Shown: piece by piece, positions 8,401 through 14,279 of the stretch
How positions within the stretch are numbered: the stretch's first letter is position 1
How the letters are laid out: each line of letters opens with the position of its first letter
Source: Phycisphaerales bacterium UBA4658
Lineage (GTDB): Bacteria > Planctomycetota > Phycisphaerae > Phycisphaerales > UBA1924
NCBI GenBank assembly: GCA_002405485.1
Contig: DHLW01000089.1
Coordinates: forward strand, 3,458 to 21,568
Direction of reading: 5' to 3'
Length of the DNA: 18,111 nt
Program-made: the position numbers and the translations under genes
Notes under the pieces: model-generated
What the model was told of the DNA's origin: nothing
The model's input: the letters and a program-made list of their open reading frames with translations, nothing else
The model's database searches: none

Positions 8401-9983
8401 CACGGGGGCAGACCGTGGCATTCTCGGGTCCATCGGAAGAGGGCGATCAGCTCGCGATCCTGGCGGCGAGCGTCGAAGCCGATGTTCCCGCGACGTTCGA
8501 GTTCGGCGCTCGATCCGAGTCGCTGACCATCCACCGCTGGCGGGGCTTTGTCGGACAGTGGGACAACCGAATCTGGGACGGCGAGCCCAAGGAGGTCGCG
8601 TTTCAGTGGCCGCACACGATGATCGGCCTCGATCCCGGCTATGTACGGGAAGCGCCGGTGGCGTGGTTCTGCACCCACCAGCACCTTCCGACTCAGGACG
8701 ATCAGTATCAGTTCAGTTTCATGCACGCGTATCGCCTCTGGATTCCCAAGGGTTCGACGGGCGTGCCGCTGCCCCGTGATCCGCGGGTGCGTGTGATGGC
8801 GATGTCCATCGTTCGGAACGGGTTCACGACGGTGATTCCGTGCGTGCCGACGGCCGACACGCTCTCGGATCACGTGCAGGATGCGCCGCGGATCTCCGTT
8901 GTCGCCCAGGCGGCAGAGGCGCCAGCGGACACACAGCACGCCGACACGGTGCCGGTGCGCATCGCTCCGGTGCTCTACTGGCGGCCTGGGAGTCTCCGTT
9001 TCACGCTCGATGGCACGCATCCGACGAAGGACTCGCCGGTGGCGGGCGATGTTGTCATGCTGCACGAGTCGGCGACGATCAGCGCCGCGGTCCTGAAGCC
9101 CGACGGCACGATGGGGCCTGTTGCAAGCAGGTCGATCAGGGTTCACGACACGACGCCTCCGCGGGTGCTCTCGGCGGAGGCCTTCGAGGGCGTGCCGACG
9201 GCCCGAGTGCGTTTCTCCGAGCCGATCGGTGAAGGCACGAAGAGCTCTGTGTTCAAGATCGATCCCGATGTGGCGATCGAGGAGATCACGCTCGAGTCCG
9301 GGGGACACACAGCGGTGCTGTCACTGTCTCGGCCGCTGCCAAGCGGGATATCGCACACATTGACGATCTCCGGCGTTGTCGATCGATCCCCGGCTGCGAA
9401 CACGCTCAAGACCGACACGACCCCGCTCCTGACTCGAGGTCCGGTGTATCGATTGGATGAAGCGCTCGATGTCCACGTCGGCGCCAAGATTCGGCTTGGG
9501 CGGCCGCCAAAGGACGCGCTTCCGACGCGCGGCGGCGAAGCGTTCACGATCAACGCATTCGTTCGCCCAAGAACGATGCCCGACAATCGCACGCTCATCG
9601 CCGGATTCGGCATGCTCGACGCAAAGACCGATGGAGCAGGCCGGTTCCTGGCCAAGTTCTCAGGGGGCTTGCACTTCTGGAGCCACAATCGCGACGCCTC
9701 CTCCGAAACGCCGCTGCGCGTCGGCGTCTGGCAGATGCTCACCGCGACAAGCGACGGATCGACTCTCAAGCTCTATGTCGATGGACGTCTTGTGTCGTCG
9801 ACGGATGTACAGCTCGCTGACGGCGAGCCGGTTGTCCACATCCTGCCCCTGGATCCGTGGGAGAACAAGCGTCGATTCGACGGCGAAGTGGCGCACCTGA
9901 CGATCTGGGACCACCCGCTGGCTCCCGACATCCTCGAGCACCTGTTCCGCTCGTTCGACCCCCCGAAGAGCCGCGCGCCATGA
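5487..9983 (+). CDS. Secreted GH38-family alpha-mannosidase, multidomain
   Basis: The protein has 1498 residues. A signal peptide (about 1-29, ending ALARG) implies export. The catalytic part is glycoside hydrolase family 38. Metal ligands His72 and Asp74 sit in YSHLDTEWRW, the likely nucleophile Asp185 in LPDCFGFP, and His399 in SQMHDILPGTS of the middle domain; these match the zinc site of known alpha-mannosidases. The all-beta mannosidase C-terminal region follows. After about residue 1000 come extra modules: a chitobiase/hexosaminidase-C-like segment (about 1160-1218, YWRPGSLRFTLDGTHPT), an Ig-like segment starting DTTPPRVLSAE (about 1221-1310), and a LamG/concanavalin-like domain (about 1350-1490, INAFVRP, YVDGRLV, VAHLTIWDHPL). 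Known GH38 enzymes are often about 850-1100 residues, so the modules are an addition, perhaps for binding glycans. The substrate is not predictable beyond alpha-mannosides. Its stop overlaps the next gene's start. Confidence 0.9.
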   Translation: MRATSPRACIQFLSAAILCGMLVAALARGDQPARERAGDNPGAARDKAVAQVEPPKVDLLNRPTLYVVAYSHLDTEWRWDYVQTIKHYVKDTLDQNFAMLDKYPGYVFNFSGSRRYQFMKEYYPDQYVKLKSYVSQGRWFPCGSSVDENDANVPNAESFVRHVLYGNKYFQDEFGVTSEEFMLPDCFGFPASLPSMLAHCGLKGFSTQKLTWGSPVGIPFKVGVWEGPDGRSIVSALDPGAYVGEVRENLATSASWLKRIQSNGMKSGGPGKGLFVDYHYYGTGDMGGAPRESSVAMVEKALATEGPIKVISSQADWMFKEITPEMASRLPRYKGELLLTEHSAGSITSQAYMKRWNRQNEQLAEAAEKAASIAHWLGHRYPSAKIEEAWYLILGSQMHDILPGTSLPKAYEYAWNDEILASRLLSEVLVDSVSAIASQMDTRPGADGVERKTGLPVVVFNPLSIQRFDVVEIAVPTSLEPHSAPATLTVKELDMPDAPAQVIGVSDGMIRALCIPRVPSVGLATLEIIESELPTAIDPELRVTPRILENGRFRVTINEDGDISSIVDKSIGRETLSGPVRLGLHYEKPKEWPAWNMDWADRQNPARSFVGGPANISIAEQGPVRVSLRIEREHEGSRFVQHVRLSAVAGDPKEPWGRSGQTVEIESAIDWTAKERSLKAHFPLAVANPMATYDLQVGTIQRGNNTKDRYENPAHMWMDLSAPDGSQGVSILNDSKYGSDKPDDQTLRLTLLYTPGVRSFGYQDQSTQDIGRHRMVYAVAPHAGDWRAAHTPWLAARLNQPARAFRVDPHYGRLGKLFRFFRAEPETMVTTIKKAERGEDLVVRVRELTGTSRELRMNAEAGIRAAMEIDGQERRIGPATGGRGGTRHPVRGYGLHAFQIATGGSPAQIGEPTTMRIDLPHDVDVVSTNADRSAGEMEPGRSYPAEQWPGEVRAGQATFTLASHEQPNATAARGQTVAFSGPSEEGDQLAILAASVEADVPATFEFGARSESLTIHRWRGFVGQWDNRIWDGEPKEVAFQWPHTMIGLDPGYVREAPVAWFCTHQHLPTQDDQYQFSFMHAYRLWIPKGSTGVPLPRDPRVRVMAMSIVRNGFTTVIPCVPTADTLSDHVQDAPRISVVAQAAEAPADTQHADTVPVRIAPVLYWRPGSLRFTLDGTHPTKDSPVAGDVVMLHESATISAAVLKPDGTMGPVASRSIRVHDTTPPRVLSAEAFEGVPTARVRFSEPIGEGTKSSVFKIDPDVAIEEITLESGGHTAVLSLSRPLPSGISHTLTISGVVDRSPAANTLKTDTTPLLTRGPVYRLDEALDVHVGAKIRLGRPPKDALPTRGGEAFTINAFVRPRTMPDNRTLIAGFGMLDAKTDGAGRFLAKFSGGLHFWSHNRDASSETPLRVGVWQMLTATSDGSTLKLYVDGRLVSSTDVQLADGEPVVHILPLDPWENKRRFDGEVAHLTIWDHPLAPDILEHLFRSFDPPKSRAP

Positions 9984-10723
9984 TGTCCCTCAAGGACTTG
10001 TCCTGTCTGTGTTCGCTGATTGTTGCCGGGGTGCTGGGCCTCCCCGCCCCCGTCCGGGCCCACCCGCCGGTGGCGACCACGGCGGTCTGCGTCGTGCAGC
10101 CGCCGTCGGGTGATGCCGGCGCGAGGCTGACGATCACCATCCACCACGACGCGCTCGCGTTCATCCTGAACGACACGTCCAAGTCCATCAGCGACGCATC
10201 GATGAACGCCCTTTTGGACGAGCCGCGGGATGCCGAACTCGAGCGGTTGATCGTCGATGCTCGAGATCGTCTCGCATCGCTCACGCAGGTCTGGACGGGA
10301 GACCGGGTTGTGCCGGTGGCGGTCGAGTGGTTTCCGGGGGTTGCCGAGATTCGTGCCTGGGCCCGCGATCGATCGCCGCGATTGCCTGTGCGAATGGATG
10401 CGATGCTCTCGGCGGATATGCCGCTGGACGCATCGTCCTTCTCGATCGCGTTTCCGGAGATTCTCGGCCCTGTGGTGTTCACCTATGAATCGGGACAGGT
10501 TGAGGCGGAGAGCCGACTCATCACGCCGGGCCAACCCTCGCCGAGCTTCCGGCTGCCTCTGGTGATCGCCGATCGGGTGCCCGAGGGACCGGATGGTCGG
10601 CCTCTGATCACTCCCGCGGACGTGTCGGCCGGGGATCGGACCGGGCAGGTGACCCTTGGGCTCATCGCGTTCGGCGCGCTCGCGGCGGTGATCGCGGTGA
10701 TGTACGGACGCCGATCGCGCTAG
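9980..10723 (+). CDS. Unknown exported protein with C-terminal membrane anchor
   Basis: I do not recognise a family for this 247-residue protein. A signal peptide ends near residue 27 (PAPVRA, then HPP). About 190 residues of soluble domain follow, and one transmembrane helix (about 223-242, VTLGLIAFGALAAVIAVMYG) ends in a basic GRRSR tail. The expected topology is a periplasmic or outward-facing domain with a short cytoplasmic C-terminus. The soluble part is rich in beta-type stretches, with a few acidic or polar helices (DEPRDAELERLIVDARDRL), and has no obvious catalytic motif. The first ATG overlaps the mannosidase stop as ATGA, which indicates translational coupling and a linked role. The start is therefore 9980, not the longer open frame that begins inside the mannosidase gene. 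It might be a partner or anchor for the mannosidase, but that rests on position alone. Confidence 0.8.
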   Translation: MMSLKDLSCLCSLIVAGVLGLPAPVRAHPPVATTAVCVVQPPSGDAGARLTITIHHDALAFILNDTSKSISDASMNALLDEPRDAELERLIVDARDRLASLTQVWTGDRVVPVAVEWFPGVAEIRAWARDRSPRLPVRMDAMLSADMPLDASSFSIAFPEILGPVVFTYESGQVEAESRLITPGQPSPSFRLPLVIADRVPEGPDGRPLITPADVSAGDRTGQVTLGLIAFGALAAVIAVMYGRRSR

Positions 10724-10737
10724 CCGCCAAAGCCCGC

Positions 10738-10743
10738 TATTCT
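10738..10743 (+). promoter_or_regulatory. -10-like box TATTCT for argJ, probably leaderless start
   Basis: TATTCT fits TANNNT and is separated from the argJ ATG by 6 bases (CCGCCC), which contain no Shine-Dalgarno sequence. The whole gap from the previous stop is only 26 bases. If active, the box would start argJ mRNA at or beside its ATG, so argJ need not depend on the upstream operon. No -35 match is visible. Confidence 0.45.
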
Positions 10744-10749
10744 CCGCCC

Positions 10750-12027
10750 ATGGCCATCACACGACCCATCGGATTTCGAGCAGCCGCGACCACCGCGGGA
10801 ATCAAACCCTCAGGCAAGAGCGATCTTGCGCTCATCGTCTGCGATCTGCCCGGTGGCGCGGCGGGGGCATCACCTGGAGGATCGATCAGCACGCGTCACG
10901 CCTCCGCGGCGGTGTTCACGAGGAACGCCGTCGTGGGCGCGCCGGTCGAGATCGGACGCGAGTGGCGAGCGCGGGCAATGCGTGGCGGGCCGGCGCTTCG
11001 GGGGATTCTGGTGAATGCCGGTTGTTCGAACGCGGCGACGGGCGAGCCGGGCATCCAGGACGCCCGTTCAACGATGCGATGCGTCGCCGAGCACCTGCGA
11101 TGCCAGGAAGGTGAGGTGCTGCCGAGTTCCACCGGTGTGATCGGACACCGTCTTCCGGTGGACAAGATCACCAGCGCCGTGCCCGGCCTGGTGCGGGCGC
11201 TTGCACGGGGAGAAGAGGTCGACGAGGCCGCCGCACGCGCGATCATGACGACGGACCTGGTGCCCAAGTCGGCTCATCGCGAGGTGGAGATGCACGGACA
11301 CGTGGTGCATCTCGGGGCGATCGCCAAGGGATCGGGCATGATCGCGCCCCGGCTGGACTCTGCTGGACCGCAGGCCACGATGCTGGCGTTCATCACGACC
11401 GACGCTGCGATCGCCACCTCGGCCCTTCAGCACGCGCTGGAGGATGCGTGCCGGGAGAGCTTCGACCGCGTGAGCGTGGACGCGCACCCGAGCTGCTCCG
11501 ACACCGTCGTCGTCATGGCCTCCGGCGGGGCTCCGGTCCGAACGATCCATGATGGCGATCCGGAGTTCTTCGTGCTCCGGGCGGCGCTCACCAGCATCTG
11601 CCAGGAGCTCGCGACCAAGGTCGTGCGCGACGGCGAGGGCGTCACACGCACGTTCAGGGTCGAGGTCCGCGGAGCCGCGGATCACGCCAGCGCCGAACGC
11701 ATGGCCCGCGCCGTCGTGGACTCGCCCTTGGTCAAGTGCGCAATCCACGGCAAGGACCCGAACTGGGGACGGATCGTCACGGCCGCCGGGAATGCCGGCA
11801 TCCGCTTCGACACCGCAGAGGCGTCACTGACGATCGGCGGCGTCGAGGTCTATCGCGCCGGCGTGCCGACGGGCGTCGCCAAGACCGATCCGAAACTCAA
11901 GGCCGCCATGAGCGCCGACCCCGTGCACTGCGTCCTGCAGGTCGGCTTTGGGCAGGGCAGGGCGTGGATGCTGGGATGCGACCTGTCGGCGGAGTACGTG
12001 AAGATCAACGCCGAGTACACGACGTAA
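10750..12027 (+). CDS. argJ: ArgJ, glutamate N-acetyltransferase / amino-acid N-acetyltransferase
   Basis: The protein has 425 residues. ArgJ moves the acetyl group from N-acetylornithine to glutamate, recycling acetyl in arginine synthesis; bifunctional members also use acetyl-CoA. Family marks include SAAVFTRNAVVGAPV, NAGCSNAATG, LPSSTGVIGHRLP, AKGSGMIAP and KCAIHGKDPNWGRI, and the C-terminus ends YVKINAEYTT. The precursor cleaves itself before the Thr of an ATML motif to form alpha and beta chains; here that is Thr210 in PQATMLAFITTDA. Most homologues I recall read GMIxPNMATML, whereas this one has RLDSAGPQ between GMIAP and ATML, about six extra residues next to the cleavage site. Monofunctional and bifunctional forms cannot be told apart from sequence alone. 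No other arg gene lies in the window. Confidence 0.96.
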   Translation: MAITRPIGFRAAATTAGIKPSGKSDLALIVCDLPGGAAGASPGGSISTRHASAAVFTRNAVVGAPVEIGREWRARAMRGGPALRGILVNAGCSNAATGEPGIQDARSTMRCVAEHLRCQEGEVLPSSTGVIGHRLPVDKITSAVPGLVRALARGEEVDEAAARAIMTTDLVPKSAHREVEMHGHVVHLGAIAKGSGMIAPRLDSAGPQATMLAFITTDAAIATSALQHALEDACRESFDRVSVDAHPSCSDTVVVMASGGAPVRTIHDGDPEFFVLRAALTSICQELATKVVRDGEGVTRTFRVEVRGAADHASAERMARAVVDSPLVKCAIHGKDPNWGRIVTAAGNAGIRFDTAEASLTIGGVEVYRAGVPTGVAKTDPKLKAAMSADPVHCVLQVGFGQGRAWMLGCDLSAEYVKINAEYTT

Positions 12028-12075
12028 CGCCGAACAAGCCATCCGGGCTTCAAAGCACGAACGCGGCGGCGTTCT

Positions 12076-12093
12076 CGGATCATCCACGATCCG
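12076..12093. terminator. Hairpin in the argJ/ppa convergent gap, weak terminator candidate
   Basis: CGGATC and GATCCG pair perfectly around the loop ATCCAC. It lies between the argJ stop (12027) and the ppa stop (12133), where both transcripts must end. No U-run follows on either strand, so it is not a standard intrinsic terminator; it may stabilise 3' ends or be chance. Confidence 0.25.
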
Positions 12094-12116
12094 ATGTCGA
12101 CAGCCGAGTCCCTTTC

Positions 12117-12130
12117 GGCAGCTGGCTGCC
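12117..12130 (-). terminator. Short hairpin just after the ppa stop
   Basis: GGCAG and CTGCC pair around a CTGG tetraloop, 2 bases past the ppa stop codon on the minus strand. The transcript then reads GAAAGGG, not a U-run, so termination here would need a factor or only partial stem function. Confidence 0.25.
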
Positions 12131-12132
12131 GG

Positions 12133-12699
12133 TCACACCACGAGACCCTTGATCTCGCCCTTCTGACGGCTCTTCCAATACCGGGTCAATGACTCTTCGA
12201 TGACCTGATAGGCCAGTTCGACCGGCTGCATCTCGTCGACGGCGACCTGCTTGCCCTCGAGGTTCTTGTACTCCTCGAAGAACTGCCGAAGCATCTTGAA
12301 GATGTGCTTCGGAAAGTCGGTGGCGGTCTGAAACTCCGAGTAGATCGGATCGTCCTGGAGCACCGCAATGATCTTGTGGTCCGGCTGGCCCTGATCGATC
12401 ATGCTCATCACGCCCACCGCCCGGGCCCGGCAGATCGTCAGCGGGGGGATCTCTTCGGTGCAGTACACCAGAACGTCCAGCGGGTCATCATCCTCGGCCA
12501 AGGTCTGCGGAATGAAGCCATAGTTCGCCGGGTAGTGCACCGCGGACGAGAGCACGCGGTCGATCCGGAGCAATCCGGAGCCCTTGTCCAGCTCGTACTT
12601 GTTGCGCGAGCCCTTGGGGATCTCGATCACCGCCTGGAACTCGTTGGGCAGTTCGCGTCCCTCGCACGCCGGCGTCACGTCATGCCATGGATGAATCAT
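12133..12699 (-). CDS. ppa: Inorganic pyrophosphatase, family I
   Basis: The protein has 188 residues, within the normal family I range. It is a cytoplasmic, Mg-dependent enzyme that hydrolyses pyrophosphate to two phosphates and so pulls biosynthetic reactions forward. The N-terminal motif PWHDV is followed by [16 protein letters not shown] (Glu26, Lys29, Glu36), [11 protein letters not shown] and the signature [10 protein letters not shown] (Asp70, Asp72, Asp75), where most homologues have EDGDPLDVLV. Asp102 and Lys109 follow in [15 protein letters not shown]. The ATG at 12699 fits the family N-terminus, MIHPWHDV. It has no Shine-Dalgarno sequence; a TACCCT box lies 6 bases upstream instead. 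It is divergent from the LURP-like gene and convergent with argJ. Confidence 0.96.
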   Translation of the reverse strand: MIHPWHDVTPACEGRELPNEFQAVIEIPKGSRNKYELDKGSGLLRIDRVLSSAVHYPANYGFIPQTLAEDDDPLDVLVYCTEEIPPLTICRARAVGVMSMIDQGQPDHKIIAVLQDDPIYSEFQTATDFPKHIFKMLRQFFEEYKNLEGKQVAVDEMQPVELAYQVIEESLTRYWKSRQKGEIKGLVV

Positions 12700-12705
12700 G
12701 GCCTC

Positions 12706-12711
12706 AGGGTA
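12706..12711 (-). promoter_or_regulatory. -10-like box TACCCT for ppa, probably leaderless start
   Basis: Read on the minus strand, TACCCT is followed by GAGGCC and then the ppa ATG. The 6-base spacer is identical in sequence to that of ribE. The expected transcription start coincides with the start codon, and there is no usable Shine-Dalgarno sequence. Confidence 0.45.
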
Positions 12712-12728
12712 CGGCGATATCCCGTGCC

Positions 12729-12744
12729 CGGCGAACGTTCACCG
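12729..12744. promoter_or_regulatory. Near-palindrome between divergent ppa and LURP-like promoters
   Basis: CGGCGAACGTTCACCG contains the perfect 8-base palindrome GAACGTTC (12733-12740). It extends to 16 bases with one mismatched pair. It lies close to the midpoint between the two opposed -10-like boxes and covers the expected -35 position of both promoters. This would suit a dimeric regulator, or a shared element serving both directions. This is inference from symmetry and position. Confidence 0.4.
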
Positions 12745-12756
12745 AAGAGGCCCGGG

Positions 12757-12762
12757 TATCCT
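12757..12762 (+). promoter_or_regulatory. -10-like box TATCCT for the LURP-like gene, probably leaderless start
   Basis: TATCCT fits TANNNT and lies 7 bases before the ATG at 12770. The intervening CCTGATC has no Shine-Dalgarno match. Transcription would start at or next to the ATG. Confidence 0.45.
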
Positions 12763-12769
12763 CCTGATC

Positions 12770-13411
12770 ATGCCGACACCGCCCACCGCCGTTCACCCTG
12801 CCCCCACAGGCCCCGCTGGCGAGCGATACACGATCCGCCGAAAGATCTTCGTCCTGTTCGGTGCGTCGTTCGAGATCTTCGATGACCAAAGGCAACTCGT
12901 CGGCTTCTGCCGCCAGAAGGCATTCAAGCTCAAGGAAGACATCCAGATCTGGACGGACTCATCGATGAGCGGCGAGCTCATGCGCATCCGTGCACGAAGC
13001 ATCATCGACTTCGCGGCAACCTATGACCTGCTCCTTCCCGACGGCATCGTGCTTGGCTCCATTCGCCGAAAGGGACTTTCGTCGATCATCCGCGATCAAT
13101 GGCTGGTCTTTGATCGCGACGGGCGAGAGATCGCCCAGGTGCGGGAAGACTCCACGGGGATGGCGCTGGTCCGGCGGTTCCTCCCGCTGGGCAACGTCCT
13201 CTTCCCGTCTGTGTATCACCTCGTCGACTCGAGCGGCCGGGAGCTCGCGGTCTATCGCCAGCACTTCAACGTGTTCGTCTTTCGGCTCGGAATCACCATA
13301 AAGGCCGAGGACGATCGGCTTGACGAGCTGCTCATCCTCGCCACGGGGTGCCTGCTTGCCGCCATCGAAGGTCGGCAGGGGGGCGACGGGGGCATCATGC
13401 TCGGCGACTGA
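12770..13411 (+). CDS. LURP-one-related / Tubby C-terminal-like protein
   Basis: The protein has 213 residues. The pattern resembles the LURP-one-related/Tubby-C/phospholipid-scramblase fold: a beta-rich run (YTIRRKIFVLFGASFEIFD, LVGFCRQKAFKLKEDIQIWTD), GSIRRKGLSSIIRDQWLVFD, a later basic strand, and a hydrophobic C-terminal helix (about 184-200, LDELLILATGCLLAAIEG). In this fold the last helix threads a 12-stranded barrel. The family is best known in plants and as membrane-lipid scramblases; bacterial members have no settled function, so I assign none. The first 18 residues are Pro-rich and probably disordered. The ATG at 12770 was chosen over an in-frame ATG at 12698 because that start would overlap the ppa start region and its 24 added residues do not look like protein. 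It is divergent from ppa. Fold assignment is moderate, function unknown. Confidence 0.75.
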   Translation: MPTPPTAVHPAPTGPAGERYTIRRKIFVLFGASFEIFDDQRQLVGFCRQKAFKLKEDIQIWTDSSMSGELMRIRARSIIDFAATYDLLLPDGIVLGSIRRKGLSSIIRDQWLVFDRDGREIAQVREDSTGMALVRRFLPLGNVLFPSVYHLVDSSGRELAVYRQHFNVFVFRLGITIKAEDDRLDELLILATGCLLAAIEGRQGGDGGIMLGD

Positions 13412-13455
13412 TCCGCGACCGCTCACGCAACGCCTGGAGAGCATCGCTCGCCCCC

Positions 13456-13475
13456 GCGAGGGGTTCGAAACTCGC
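13456..13475. terminator. Possible terminator between convergent LURP-like and subunit IV genes
   Basis: GCGAG and CTCGC pair around a 10-base loop (GGGTTCGAAA) in the 75-base convergent gap. On the plus strand a TTTTATT run follows 9 bases later (from 13485), overlapping the end of the cox gene. The stem is short and the T-run distant, so termination efficiency is doubtful. The loop resembles a tRNA T-loop, but no tRNA is present. Confidence 0.25.
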
Positions 13476-13486
13476 ACCGGACCGTT

Positions 13487-14209
13487 TTATTGACCAGCCG
13501 GCGCTTTGGAGCCAGACTCGCCGCCCTGGTCCTTGTCATGCCCGTCGGAGTGGCCGTTTGACCGTTCGGCGAATCCCGGCAGGCCGGGAATCGTGACACC
13601 CTTGACTGGTCGGCTGAAGTTCTCATCGGAACCGACGGTGGGCTTTGGTTGCAGGTAGCCCGCATTCGTGATGCTGAGTCCGCCGTGGTGATCGTGATGG
13701 GCCTTGTGCGGGTCGTAGGTGCCCGCGGCGATGGCCTTGTCTCGGGCACGCCGGGTGATGGGGGTGTTGTCGCCGGCCAGCCCGGTTCCGCCGGGGACGG
13801 CGTATTGGGCCTTGAACCGATCCAGCGAGGACCGACCGCCCAGGTCCAGCGCGGTGAACCCGAGGAAGAACGCCGCGGTCAGCACCGTGAACACGAAGAT
13901 GAGCGTGTTCATCGGGTTGTCGTACTTGAGCTGCATGAAGAACATGACCACAAGGACCGTCTTGACCGTGGCGATCGAGAGCGCCACGGTCACATTGATC
14001 CATTGCGGAATGACGACGTTGAACGCGCTGGCGATCCACTGTTCAACAAGGGCCGCCCCGACCGTCAGCAGCGTGAAGAACAGAAGCAACGCGAGCACGG
14101 TTCGAAGCGTGAACAGAGAGACGATGACGTGCCCATGCGCGTGTCCGTCGTGGGTGTTTGTTTCGTGGGACATGGTCGTGTGCTCGGGAGCGTTCGGCGT
14201 GTTCTTCAT
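13487..14209 (-). CDS. Cytochrome c oxidase subunit IV (caa3-type), with long C-terminal tail
   Basis: The protein has 240 residues. Three transmembrane helices (about 28-56, 70-94 and 102-122) include ATVKTVLVVMFFMQLKYDNPMN, the mark of the prokaryotic subunit IV family (CtaF/CoxD/CyoD-like). This is a small accessory subunit that helps assembly and stability of heme-copper oxidases. Family members are usually about 100 residues; here residues 123-240 form an added hydrophilic tail with a His cluster (DPHKAHHDHHGG), a middle part rich in G, T and P, and an acidic/His end (NGHSDGHDKD). The N-terminus also has six histidines in its first 27 residues. The ATG at 14209 was used; an alternative at 14173 (MSHETNTH) is possible, and neither has a clear Shine-Dalgarno sequence. 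It is the last gene of the cox run, 70 bases after coxC. Confidence 0.85.
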   Translation of the reverse strand: MKNTPNAPEHTTMSHETNTHDGHAHGHVIVSLFTLRTVLALLLFFTLLTVGAALVEQWIASAFNVVIPQWINVTVALSIATVKTVLVVMFFMQLKYDNPMNTLIFVFTVLTAAFFLGFTALDLGGRSSLDRFKAQYAVPGGTGLAGDNTPITRRARDKAIAAGTYDPHKAHHDHHGGLSITNAGYLQPKPTVGSDENFSRPVKGVTIPGLPGFAERSNGHSDGHDKDQGGESGSKAPAGQ

Positions 14210-14233
14210 GCAGAGTCGGGAGGCCGCAGGATG

Positions 14234-14262
14234 GGAGTAGGTGTGGGGGGTGGGGGGGTCAA
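14234..14262 (-). promoter_or_regulatory. Possible promoter before subunit IV with a C-tract spacer
   Basis: Read on the minus strand, TTGACC (14262-14257) is followed by exactly 17 bases and then TACTCC (14239-14234). The spacer is almost all cytosine: seven Cs (two shared with the TTGACC end), A, six Cs, then ACACC. TTGACC differs from the sigma-70 -35 consensus at one position; TACTCC is a poor -10. The same DNA also has GGGG-TCAA-CCCC hairpin potential (14255-14266). Active or not, it is the only promoter-like element seen inside the cox run. Confidence 0.3.
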
Positions 14263-14279
14263 CCCCTGATCGCCTGGCG

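Noticed and set aside
9857..9979. Longer start for the exported protein inside the mannosidase gene
   Set aside because: The extra residues would precede and disrupt a clear signal peptide, and the ATGA overlap at 9980 gives a natural start.
13451..13480. GGTTCGAAACTC resembling a tRNA T-arm
   Set aside because: The T-stem does not pair properly, and there is no acceptor stem, anticodon arm or CCA end in the 75-base gap.
14245..14258. G6-T-G7 tract as a G-quadruplex gene switch
   Set aside because: Quadruplex formation is possible, but only two long runs are present and the loops are poorly defined; the C-tract spacer reading is better supported by spacing.
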